From positions 32,639 through 38,984 of the forward strand of contig DLCN01000008.1 in NCBI GenBank assembly GCA_002480645.1: a DNA stretch of 6,346 nucleotides, written 5' to 3'. The notes beneath the pieces are model-generated. The model had not been told where the DNA came from. It worked only from the letters and a program-made list of their open reading frames with translations, and ran no database searches. The translations under genes and the position numbers were made by a program. The stretch is from Balneolaceae bacterium UBA7797. Lineage in GTDB: Bacteria; Bacteroidota; Rhodothermia; Balneolales; Balneolaceae. Within the stretch, counting starts at the first letter, position 1. Each line of letters begins with the position of its first letter. Shown here piece after piece: positions 1-6,316 of this stretch.

Positions 1-1332
1 GGTGATGGTGTATTTGAAGTTAAATCTACCAATGGTGATACTCACCTCGGTGGTGATGACTTTGACCAACGCATCATCGACTTCCTCGCTGATGAATTCA
101 AATCAGCAGAAGGTGTGGATCTGCGTAAAGATCCGATGGCTATGCAGCGCCTGAAAGATGCCGCTGAGAAAGCAAAAATTGAGCTTTCTTCTTCACAAAA
201 AACAAATGTGAACCTGCCATTCGTAACTGCAACTCAGGACGGACCAAAGCACTTAAACATTGATCTGAGCCGCTCTAAATTCGAGCAACTGGTTGATGAT
301 CTCGTTAAAAGATCGATCACTCCGTGCGAAAAAGCGTTGAAAGATGCCGGCTTGAACAAAAGCGAGATCGATCAGGTAATTCTTGTTGGTGGGTCAACCC
401 GTATTCCCCGAATTCAGGAAGCGGTTAAAGAATTCTTCGGCAAAGATCCGAGCAAAGGCGTAAATCCTGATGAAGTTGTTGCCGTAGGTGCAGCGATCCA
501 GGGTGGAGTTCTTTCCGGTGATGTAGAAGATGTGGTTCTGCTTGATGTGACCCCACTTACTTTAGGTATCGAAACCTTAGGTGGTGTTATGACTCCACTC
601 ATCGAATCTAACAGCACCATTCCAACCAGTAAGTCTCAAACATTCTCTACGGCTGCCGATAATCAAAGCAGTGTGGAAATTCATGTACTTCAGGGTGAAC
701 GCGCTCAGGCTGCAGCTAACAGAACTTTAGGCCGATTCCATTTAGATGGTATTCCACCGGCACCACGCGGTATGCCACAGATCGAAGTTACTTTCGATAT
801 TGATGCAAACGGTGTATTGAATATCGTTGCTAAAGACAAAGGAACCGGTAAAGAGCAAAGTATCCGAATCGAATCTTCTTCAGGATTAAGCGATGAGGAG
901 ATCGAAAAAATGAAAAATGCTGCGAAAGAGCACGAAGAAGAAGACAAGAAACTTCGTGAGAAAGTTGAGAAAATGAATCAGGCAGATGGCTTGATCTTCT
1001 CTACCAAAAAGCAGTTAGACGAGTACGGAGACAAGATCTCTGAAGACAATAAGAAAGCTATCGAAGACGCGATCGCTAAGCTTGAAGAAGTTCACAAAGC
1101 TGAAGATCTGGATGCTATTGATGGTGCCATGGAAGAGGTTAACAAAGCCTGGACCGCAGCTTCACAAGAGATCTACGCAGCTTCTCAGGCCGAAGGTGCA
1201 GCTGCCGGAGCAGAAGGAGCTCAGGGAGCCGACGCCGGAGCAGAAGGGGCCGGTAGCAGCTCATCATCAACCGACGATGGTGATGATGCCGTGGATGCTG
1301 AATTTGAAGTGGTCGAGGACGACGACAAATAA
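1..1332 (+). CDS. dnaK: Molecular chaperone DnaK (Hsp70), 5'-truncated by window edge
   Basis: This is the cytoplasmic ATP-dependent Hsp70 chaperone, which binds exposed hydrophobic peptides and cycles with DnaJ and GrpE. The reading frame is open from base 1 (GDGVFEV...NGDTHLGGDDFD), so the gene begins outside the window. The 443 residues present start at roughly residue 210 of E. coli DnaK, so about a third is missing, including the first ATP phosphate loop. Visible in order: the rest of the nucleotide-binding domain with the adenosine motif VILVGGSTRIP (376-408), the interdomain linker VVLLDVTPL (532-558), the beta-sandwich substrate domain (QSSVEIHVLQGERAQAAANRTLG, APRGMPQIEVTFDIDANG), the helical lid, and an Ala/Gly/Ser-rich tail ending in the conserved acidic DAEFEVVEDDDK. 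The tail contains two AGAEGA units. No grpE or dnaJ lies downstream; a terminator follows directly. Identification is by close similarity to E. coli DnaK recalled from memory and is very secure. Confidence 0.98.
   Translation, partial: GDGVFEVKSTNGDTHLGGDDFDQRIIDFLADEFKSAEGVDLRKDPMAMQRLKDAAEKAKIELSSSQKTNVNLPFVTATQDGPKHLNIDLSRSKFEQLVDDLVKRSITPCEKALKDAGLNKSEIDQVILVGGSTRIPRIQEAVKEFFGKDPSKGVNPDEVVAVGAAIQGGVLSGDVEDVVLLDVTPLTLGIETLGGVMTPLIESNSTIPTSKSQTFSTAADNQSSVEIHVLQGERAQAAANRTLGRFHLDGIPPAPRGMPQIEVTFDIDANGVLNIVAKDKGTGKEQSIRIESSSGLSDEEIEKMKNAAKEHEEEDKKLREKVEKMNQADGLIFSTKKQLDEYGDKISEDNKKAIEDAIAKLEEVHKAEDLDAIDGAMEEVNKAWTAASQEIYAASQAEGAAAGAEGAQGADAGAEGAGSSSSSTDDGDDAVDAEFEVVEDDDK
1204..1250 (+). repeat. 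Short tandem repeat in the DnaK tail
   Basis: A 17-base unit beginning GCCGGAGCAGAAGG occurs at 1204-1220 and again at 1234-1250, 30 bases apart, with one mismatch. It encodes AGAEGA twice in the disordered Ala/Gly-rich linker between the DnaK lid and the acidic C-terminal tip. It probably arose by in-frame slippage or duplication. Such linkers vary freely in length among DnaK proteins, so a functional role is unlikely. Confidence 0.75.
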
Positions 1333-1363
1333 CACGGTAGCGGATTCTCCGCATTGATATTGA

Positions 1364-1403
1364 CCCCGATCTGTCTCTCGATGGATCGGGGTTTTTTATT
1401 TTT
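1364..1403 (+). terminator. Intrinsic terminator after dnaK
   Basis: A perfect 8-bp stem pairs CCCCGATC (1364-1371) with GATCGGGG (1384-1391). It can extend inward through two G-U pairs and one A-U pair, leaving a 6-base loop. Six T residues follow at once (1392-1397), then ATTTTT. This is a textbook rho-independent terminator 31 bases after the dnaK stop, and it separates dnaK from the next gene. Confidence 0.93.
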
Positions 1404-1415
1404 GTGAATAGCAGG

Positions 1416-1444
1416 TTGCTGATATCAACATGAACTGATATTTT
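1416..1444 (+). promoter_or_regulatory. Candidate promoter for the DUF4412-like gene, with CTGATAT direct repeat
   Basis: TTGCTG (1416-1421) and TATTTT (1439-1444) are 17 bp apart, a spacing that fits a housekeeping sigma factor, but both boxes match the consensus only partly. CTGATAT occurs twice (1419-1425 and 1435-1441, 16 bp apart) inside this stretch; the first copy lies within the palindrome TGATATCA (1420-1427). A promoter is expected here because a terminator lies upstream. The exact boxes, and any operator role for the repeat, are inference. Confidence 0.35.
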
Positions 1445-1475
1445 CATCGCCATTCAATAATAAATAAAGGGATTT

Positions 1476-2396
1476 ATGAAAAAAGTAGTTCTGTCCTTAC
1501 TCGTAATTATGGTATCCGTTTCATTTTCAGTAGATGCAAATGCACAACTTCTGAAAAGACTGAAAGACAAAGCAACCCGTAAAGTACAAGACCGCGTTGA
1601 GCAGCGTATAGAACAAAAGATTGATGAGAAGATTCAAGAAGTTGCCTACCGAACGGTAGATCGTAGTTGGAATTCAATTTTCGGGAAATCACCAAGTGGA
1701 AGCCCCGAAGAAAGTAAAGGGGCTGCGCCATCCGGACTTCCCTTTAAAATGAGTGCAAATGTTGCAACCGAAGACGTTTATACATTCAGCAAACGCTCGG
1801 TGATGGAGATCGTAAGTAATGATGATGACACTGAGGGTCCTGTACTTATGAAGATGTTCACTACACCGAACGGTGACTATTCAGGTACCATGTATGTTAC
1901 CGAAGAGATGCGCGGAAATGGTGAAGAGATGTTCATGGTATACGATTATAAAAATGAAGCGATGGTCATGCTGATGGAGAGCGAAGAAGGAAAATATTCT
2001 TTTGCCTATGAATGGTCACACCCGGAAATGGATGACTCACAGGTCGATTCACTGAACGGAGATTATTCTAAATACTATGAGAAATATGAATCGCTCGGCA
2101 CGAAGAACATACTTGGGTACGAATGTGATGGATATAAACAAGTGACCGAAGATGGTACAGTTGAGTTCTGGATCACTAACGAGAGCATTGAGGGCTTGAA
2201 TTCGGCTGTTTCTGCAAACTCAAGTACAAAGTACATGCGTTCTAACCCGATGATGATGTTTCCGGGAGGAACCGTCCTGGAATGGCACAGCAAAAACAAT
2301 GATGGGGAAGAAATGGACATGAAAATGATCGAATTAAACGAGCGGGTTGATAAGTCTTTTGCTATGAGAGATTATCCGGTAATTGGTGGAATGTGA
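1476..2396 (+). CDS. Secreted DUF4412-like protein, function unknown
   Basis: A 306-residue exported protein. Residues 1-23 form a clear Sec signal peptide (MKK, a hydrophobic core, then cleavage after ANA before Q24); no lipobox Cys is present. Residues 25-65 are strongly charged and helical, with a heptad-like pattern (RVEQRIEQKIDEKIQ) that suggests a coiled coil or amphipathic helix. A Gly/Ser/Pro linker (70-88) leads to a beta-rich domain from about residue 90 to 300. The segment LGTKNILGYECDGYKQVTEDGTVEFWITNE (208-236) is the hallmark of DUF4412-type proteins, and LEWHSKNNDGEEMDMKMIEL (268-287) fits the end of that domain. Methionine is frequent (MVMLM, MMM). The ATG is preceded by a weak AAAGGG purine run 6 bases upstream and by the signal peptide, which together support this start. 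The family assignment comes from remembered motif style; the role is unknown, probably periplasmic or envelope-associated. No functional link to dnaK or tsaD is apparent. Confidence 0.85.
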   Translation: MKKVVLSLLVIMVSVSFSVDANAQLLKRLKDKATRKVQDRVEQRIEQKIDEKIQEVAYRTVDRSWNSIFGKSPSGSPEESKGAAPSGLPFKMSANVATEDVYTFSKRSVMEIVSNDDDTEGPVLMKMFTTPNGDYSGTMYVTEEMRGNGEEMFMVYDYKNEAMVMLMESEEGKYSFAYEWSHPEMDDSQVDSLNGDYSKYYEKYESLGTKNILGYECDGYKQVTEDGTVEFWITNESIEGLNSAVSANSSTKYMRSNPMMMFPGGTVLEWHSKNNDGEEMDMKMIELNERVDKSFAMRDYPVIGGM

Positions 2397-2432
2397 TCCA
2401 CAATAGGTTCCTCACTTTTATGGAAAGCTGTG

Positions 2433-2440
2433 TATCTTTA
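2433..2440 (+). promoter_or_regulatory. Possible Bacteroidota-type -7 box just before tsaD
   Basis: TATCTTTA matches seven of eight positions of the TAnnTTTG element known from Bacteroidota promoters and lies only four bases before the preferred ATG. If used, transcription would start at or within a few bases of the start codon, giving a leaderless message. No convincing -33 element is seen at the right distance, so this is weak. Confidence 0.2.
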
Positions 2441-2444
2441 CAGG

Positions 2445-3428
2445 ATGAATATTTTAGGAATTGAATCATCCTGCGACGATACTTCAGCAGCCGTTTTAAC
2501 CGAAAACGGGGTGCGTTCGAATGTGATCGCTTCCCAGTCGGTGCATATCAAATTTGGAGGAGTGGTACCCGAACTGGCTTCCCGGGCGCATCAGAAAACG
2601 ATCAGCCATACGGTTGAACAGGCACTTCAGGAAGCAAACACCGGGATCGAAGACATTGATCTTATTGCCGTAACTCAAGGCCCTGGATTGATGGGCTCGC
2701 TATTAGTAGGATTGTGTTTTGCCAAAGGATTATCTCTGTCCCGGAATATTCCGATTGTCGGGGTAAATCATATGGATGCCCACATCTACGCCAATTTCAT
2801 CGATCATACTCCGGAATTTCCTTTTGTCGCTTTAACCGTATCGGGCGGACATACTCAGCTGGTTTTGGTGAAAGCTCCCTTCGACCATGAAATACTGGGT
2901 AAAACCAGAGATGATGCTGCCGGTGAAGCATTCGATAAGATCGGAAAGATCATGGGGTTGGAATATCCTGCAGGTCCGATCATGGACAGACTGTCGAAAG
3001 AAGGAGATCCGAAATTCCACCGGTTTCCACAGGCTATGGCCAATGAAGGATTGGATTTTAGTTTTTCGGGATTAAAGACAAGTGCTCTCTACTATTTACA
3101 GGATAAAGAAGAATCCTGGCTGGAATCCCATAGAAATGATGTGTGCGCCAGTATATCACATGCGATCACCGAAGTGCTTATCAAGAAATTGAAAAGAGCA
3201 GTAAAGCAAACCGGAGTTAAAAGTATAGCCATTGCCGGTGGGGTTTCTGCAAATTCCATGCTGAGAGCAAAAGCCGGAAAGCTGGCCGATTCCCTGGGGC
3301 TGCATCTTTATATCCCAAAACTTAGCTACTGTACCGATAATGCGGCAATGATCGCCATTACCGGAAAATTAAAAGCGGAATCGGGCACATACGACGACCT
3401 GGCGATGAAACCTTTTGCCTCGTTGTGA
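2445..3428 (+). CDS. tsaD: tRNA N6-adenosine threonylcarbamoyltransferase TsaD
   Basis: This enzyme transfers the threonylcarbamoyl group from threonylcarbamoyl-AMP to A37 of ANN-decoding tRNAs (t6A), in the cytoplasm, with partners TsaB and TsaE; TsaC supplies the intermediate. The protein is an ASKHA-fold Kae1/TsaD member of 327 residues, close to the usual length. Motifs in order: N-terminal MNILGIESSCDDTSAA; metal-binding NHMDAH with H109 and H113; SGGHTQL (133-139); GEAFDKIGKIMGLEYPAGP (160-178); FSFSGLKTS (205-213); AGGVSANSMLR (264-274); and YCTDNAAMIA with D298 as third metal ligand. The spacing matches E. coli H111, H115 and D300. An in-frame GTG at 2430 would add MYLYR, but the family normally starts M-x-I-LGIESSCDDT, so ATG 2445 is chosen. 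No Shine-Dalgarno is present; a TATCTTTA box ends 5 bases before the ATG. tsaB, tsaC and tsaE are not in the window. Confidence 0.97.
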   Translation: MNILGIESSCDDTSAAVLTENGVRSNVIASQSVHIKFGGVVPELASRAHQKTISHTVEQALQEANTGIEDIDLIAVTQGPGLMGSLLVGLCFAKGLSLSRNIPIVGVNHMDAHIYANFIDHTPEFPFVALTVSGGHTQLVLVKAPFDHEILGKTRDDAAGEAFDKIGKIMGLEYPAGPIMDRLSKEGDPKFHRFPQAMANEGLDFSFSGLKTSALYYLQDKEESWLESHRNDVCASISHAITEVLIKKLKRAVKQTGVKSIAIAGGVSANSMLRAKAGKLADSLGLHLYIPKLSYCTDNAAMIAITGKLKAESGTYDDLAMKPFASL

Positions 3429-3446
3429 GCCGGCAGCGGGTATAGA

Positions 3447-3484
3447 AAAAATGAAGGGTAGCTAATTCTAAATTTTTCATTTTT
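3447..3484. repeat. AT-rich inverted repeat between tsaD and the transporter
   Basis: AAAAATGAA (3447-3455) and TTCATTTTT (3476-3484) are perfect 9-bp inverted arms around a 20-base AT-rich loop. The stem has one G-C pair, so it would be a poor hairpin terminator in RNA; it could be a weak tsaD terminator, a protein-binding palindrome, or chance in an A/T-rich spacer. Confidence 0.3.
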
Positions 3485-3488
3485 AATC

Positions 3489-3496
3489 TTTAATTT
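3489..3496 (+). promoter_or_regulatory. Possible Bacteroidota-type -7 box before the transporter gene
   Basis: TTAATTTG differs from the TAnnTTTG consensus at one position and ends six bases before the ATG at 3503. The transporter gene follows a 74-base gap after tsaD, so a promoter here is reasonable. As with tsaD, use of this box would place the transcript start near the start codon. No clear -33 box is visible in the upstream T-rich run. Confidence 0.25.
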
Positions 3497-3502
3497 GTCC
3501 GA

Positions 3503-4429
3503 ATGGCGGAAACTTTAGATGCTTTGCAGTTAAATCTCAATGATGGAGGACTCATGGTGATGAATATATCACTGTGCTTCATCATGTTTGGCGTAGCGCT
3601 GGAGCTAACCATTCAGGATTTCAGAGATCTGGCAAAGAACCCGAAATCCACATTAACCGGTGTTTTTTCTCAGTTCATTTTTTTACCGGCAGCAACCTGG
3701 CTTTTGGTCGTGTTATTGGAACCGACTCCGAGTATCGCATTAGGAATGATGATGGTGGCAGCCTGCCCGGGTGGAAATATCTCCAATTTCTTTTCTCAGC
3801 TTTCTAAAGGAAATTCAGCGCTATCGGTGAGTATGACGGCCATAGCCACCACCCTTGCCATCATTGCCACACCACTTAATTTTACCTTCTGGGCGAGTAT
3901 GTACGAACCCACTAATCTGATCCTTCGGGAAGTTAGTCTCGATATCTGGAAAGTTTTTGAGATCGTAGTACTTATCCTTGGGGTGCCATTGATCATGGGA
4001 ATGGTAGTTCGGCATTTTAAGCCCGAATTAGCCGCAAAACTGACCAAATGGATCAAGGGATTTGGGGTGTTGTTCTTTGCAGCATTTGTGATAGTAGCCT
4101 TTAGTATGAATTTTGATCACTTCCTGAACTATGTGCATTTGGTGGTAGGATTGGTGTTCATTCATAATGCAGTTGCCTTATTGGGAGGGTATTCATTAGC
4201 GGCAATGATGAAATTACCTTTTGCCGACAGAAAATCAATTGCGATAGAAACCGGTATTCAGAACTCAGGACTTGGACTGCTTCTCATTTTCACCTTCTTT
4301 GATGGATTGGGAGGTATGGCACTAATTGCAGCATGGTGGGGAATTTGGCATATTCTCGCGGGATTCACGATCGGCTGGTATTGGTCGGTAGGGAAGAAAA
4401 GTTTGATTAAAGTATTCAGTAATGCGTAA
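3503..4429 (+). CDS. Bile acid:sodium symporter (BASS) family transporter
   Basis: A 308-residue inner-membrane secondary transporter of the SBF/BASS family, expected to move an organic anion into the cell with sodium ions; the substrate cannot be read from sequence. About nine to ten hydrophobic segments cover residues 16-36 to 272-294, a usual size. The two crossover motifs are clear: CPGGNISN (88-95) and ETGIQNSGL (249-257). Compared from memory with the Neisseria ASBT structure, all sodium ligands are kept at the same spacing: Q57 (Q77), S94 and N95 (S114, N115), S108 and T112 (S128, T132), E249 (E260) and Q253 (Q264). It should therefore be a working sodium-coupled carrier. The ATG at 3503 has no Shine-Dalgarno; the N-terminal stretch MAETLDALQLNLNDGG is hydrophilic. 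The last 8 bases overlap the acyltransferase gene. Other BASS proteins carry pyruvate, pantothenate or sulfur compounds, so 'bile acid' should not be read literally. Confidence 0.93.
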   Translation: MAETLDALQLNLNDGGLMVMNISLCFIMFGVALELTIQDFRDLAKNPKSTLTGVFSQFIFLPAATWLLVVLLEPTPSIALGMMMVAACPGGNISNFFSQLSKGNSALSVSMTAIATTLAIIATPLNFTFWASMYEPTNLILREVSLDIWKVFEIVVLILGVPLIMGMVVRHFKPELAAKLTKWIKGFGVLFFAAFVIVAFSMNFDHFLNYVHLVVGLVFIHNAVALLGGYSLAAMMKLPFADRKSIAIETGIQNSGLGLLLIFTFFDGLGGMALIAAWWGIWHILAGFTIGWYWSVGKKSLIKVFSNA

Positions 4430-5693
4430 AAACTGGCTTTGGTACCAGATGTTCCGTTACCCGATGGTAGGGTTCGGACTCAGATTGTTCTACAGAAAAA
4501 TTAAGATCACAAACAGGGAAAATGTCCCTGCGGATAAACCGGTACTATTTGTGCCCAATCATCAGAATTCCTTTATGGATGCTTTGTTGGTTGTAACTCA
4601 GGTGCGGCATTTTATTTACTTCCTCACAAGAGCACAGGCTTTTAATCCACCCATTATGGCCAAATTCTTACGCAGTTTGAATATGCTGCCCGTCTATAGA
4701 GTGCGTGATGGGATCAGTTCGGTTACGAAAAATAATGCCATTTTTGATGAGTGTATCTCTTATCTGAAACGAAATGATGCGGTTCTGATATTTGCAGAGG
4801 CCAATCATGCCCATAAACGCAGGGTCCGTCCTTTAAGTAAGGGGTTCACACGCATTGCTTTCGATGCTGAGGTTAAGACCAACTGGGAAATGGATCTGAA
4901 AGTAATCCCCGTAGGGCTTAATTACACCGAACACCGAAACTCACGGAATGACGTGAATATCGTGTTTGGTGAACCGATCGATATGAAAGAGTATAAAGAG
5001 CTTTTCGAGGAAGATGAGCGGGCGGCGACCGAAGATCTGAAATCGAAAGTGAGTGAGGGCATGAAAAAAACGATCATGCATGTGGAAGATATGGAGCATT
5101 ACCCACTTCATCATATACTCCTGGATGATCTGGAGACCGATCCTTCAAATTACATTCAGCCTGAGATAGTGAATAAAAACGTTGCGATCATCGAAGAAAA
5201 AGCGGAAGAAGCAGATTTCGAAACAGCAAGAGAGGTAAAACAGATCGCCGATAAACATGGAATTCGGATCAAAACATTCTTTGCCAATAAAAAGAACTGG
5301 CTTAAATATGTGATCTTATCACCGGTGTACGCCTTTAGCTGGATCAATAATATTATTCCATATCAACCTGCCAGATGGCTGGTAGCCAACAAGATCAAAG
5401 ACCATGTATTCGATGTATCCATCAAATTTGTAGTTGGATTGCTGATCTTCCCATTATTTTGGCTGATCGTCTCTCTCATTCTGTTAGTTGCCGGCTTCGG
5501 ATGGAAAGTATCACTAGGGTATTTTTTAGCCAGCGCGGTGACCTCCGTTTTCTTTAAAGATGCAAATGTACTGTTCAGAGAACGAAGAGAAAGAAAAGAG
5601 TTTCGGGAATTCGAACGTCAGTATCCCGATGAGTTTCAAAGTTTTGTAAATGGCATTAAAAAATTGAACGAATTAAGATCTCAGATACTTTAA
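4422..5693 (+). CDS. Membrane lysophospholipid/glycerol-3-phosphate acyltransferase (PlsC-like, long form)
   Basis: A 423-residue membrane enzyme expected to transfer an acyl chain to glycerol-3-phosphate or a lysophospholipid. The acyltransferase domain spans about residues 25-230. Block I is NHQNSFMD with H47 and D53, so five residues separate His and Asp rather than the four of classical PlsC (HX4D); I recall this spacing from the Bacteroidota NHQN subgroup and yeast Sct1/Gpt2-like enzymes. Block II is LNMLPVYRVRDG (86-97). Block III reads FAEANHAHKRRVRPLSKG (124-141), where E126 is followed by Ala and not the usual Gly. Block IV is VIPVGLNY (161-168). The C-terminal part has hydrophobic segments at about 294-312, 334-358 and 362-378, then a charged helical tail (RERRERKEFREFERQ). 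It is much longer than a 240-residue PlsC. The ATG lies inside the end of the transporter gene (8-nt overlap), which suggests translational coupling. Acceptor and acyl donor are unknown. Confidence 0.88.
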   Translation: MRKNWLWYQMFRYPMVGFGLRLFYRKIKITNRENVPADKPVLFVPNHQNSFMDALLVVTQVRHFIYFLTRAQAFNPPIMAKFLRSLNMLPVYRVRDGISSVTKNNAIFDECISYLKRNDAVLIFAEANHAHKRRVRPLSKGFTRIAFDAEVKTNWEMDLKVIPVGLNYTEHRNSRNDVNIVFGEPIDMKEYKELFEEDERAATEDLKSKVSEGMKKTIMHVEDMEHYPLHHILLDDLETDPSNYIQPEIVNKNVAIIEEKAEEADFETAREVKQIADKHGIRIKTFFANKKNWLKYVILSPVYAFSWINNIIPYQPARWLVANKIKDHVFDVSIKFVVGLLIFPLFWLIVSLILLVAGFGWKVSLGYFLASAVTSVFFKDANVLFRERRERKEFREFERQYPDEFQSFVNGIKKLNELRSQIL

Positions 5694-5722
5694 CCATTGA
5701 ATATTAATCCAAAAAATCGATC

Positions 5723-6262
5723 ATGAAGTTATTCAAAATATCATTGTTTGCTCTGTTAGTGTTTGGCCTGAACTGTGCCAAAGAAGAAAAAATTGAAATT
5801 GAAAAGATCATTGAAAAACCTGAATTCACAAAAGCGGTTGCAGTAGTACACCCATTGGGAGATTCGGGTGTGATGGGAACCGTACATTTTACCGCAGCTG
5901 AAAATGGCGTAAATGTGAAAGCGGAGATATCAGGTCTGGAGCCCGGAAAACATGGATTTCACGTACATCAATATGGCGATTGTACTGCACCCGATGGTAA
6001 ATCTGCCGGTGGTCATTACAACCCTGCCGATCACGAGCACAGTGGTCCGGAGGAAATGATGCGCCATATGGGAGATATGGGAAATATTACGGCGGATGAA
6101 AATGGCGTGGCTACGATCGACTATGTTGACAACGATATTATGATGGATATGATCATAGGTCGTGGTGTAATTGTACACGCCGGTGAAGACGATCTTACTT
6201 CTCAGCCTTCAGGAGCAGCCGGAGCCCGTTTAGGATGCGGTGTAATTGGTGTGCAACAATAA
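5723..6262 (+). CDS. sodC: Cu/Zn superoxide dismutase, probable lipoprotein
   Basis: A 179-residue exported enzyme that converts superoxide to hydrogen peroxide and oxygen outside the cytoplasm. Residues 1-17 are a short hydrophobic signal, then Cys18 (FGLNC), a loose lipobox that could be lipidated in Bacteroidota-type organisms. A charged linker with repeated EKI (CAKEEKIEIEKIIEKPE) precedes the domain from about residue 36. All metal ligands can be placed by spacing against human SOD1: copper H80, H82, H98 and H152; zinc H98, H106, H115 and D118. The disulfide cysteines C87 (GDC) and C172 (RLGCG) and the active-site Arg169 are also present, as are HGFHVHQYGDC, GGHYNP and VHAGEDD. The enzyme should be active. 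The zinc loop is rich in Met and His (HEHSGPEEMMRHMGDMG). The start is 29 bases after the acyltransferase stop, with no Shine-Dalgarno; the signal peptide supports it. Probably last gene of the transporter-acyltransferase-SOD transcript. Confidence 0.95.
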   Translation: MKLFKISLFALLVFGLNCAKEEKIEIEKIIEKPEFTKAVAVVHPLGDSGVMGTVHFTAAENGVNVKAEISGLEPGKHGFHVHQYGDCTAPDGKSAGGHYNPADHEHSGPEEMMRHMGDMGNITADENGVATIDYVDNDIMMDMIIGRGVIVHAGEDDLTSQPSGAAGARLGCGVIGVQQ

Positions 6263-6286
6263 GTTAGATCGCCGCTAAAAAATTTT

Positions 6287-6316
6287 AAAGCCTTCCATCA
6301 CAGGAAGGCTTTTTTT
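6287..6316 (+). terminator. Intrinsic terminator after sodC
   Basis: AAAGCCTTCC (6287-6296) pairs perfectly with GGAAGGCTTT (6303-6312) around the 6-base loop ATCACA, and the T-run continues to 6316. It is a strong rho-independent terminator 24 bases after the sodC stop. The A-rich stretch upstream (about 6277-6289) gives a T-rich tail on the other strand, so it may also stop transcription arriving from the right. Confidence 0.94.

Noticed and set aside
1340..1352. Small hairpin GCGGA-TTC-TCCGC after the dnaK stop
   Set aside because: Only 5 bp with a 3-base loop and no T-run; the real terminator follows 12 bases later.
1139..1453. Open frame of 104 codons on the minus strand across the dnaK 3' end and terminator
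   Set aside because: It is antisense to the conserved DnaK tail, is rich in Arg and Leu because it mirrors Ala/Gly/Ser codons, and runs through the dnaK terminator; no family features.
2428..2443. CTGT/ACAG mini-hairpin just before tsaD
   Set aside because: A 4-bp stem is expected by chance and too weak to regulate translation.
2430..2444. Upstream in-frame GTG start for tsaD adding MYLYR
   Set aside because: TsaD proteins start directly before the LGIESSCDDT motif; the extra residues fall on a promoter-like box and there is no ribosome site.
3796..4056. Minus-strand open frames inside the BASS gene
   Set aside because: Shadow frames opposite a well-conserved membrane protein; no start signal and no recognisable domain.
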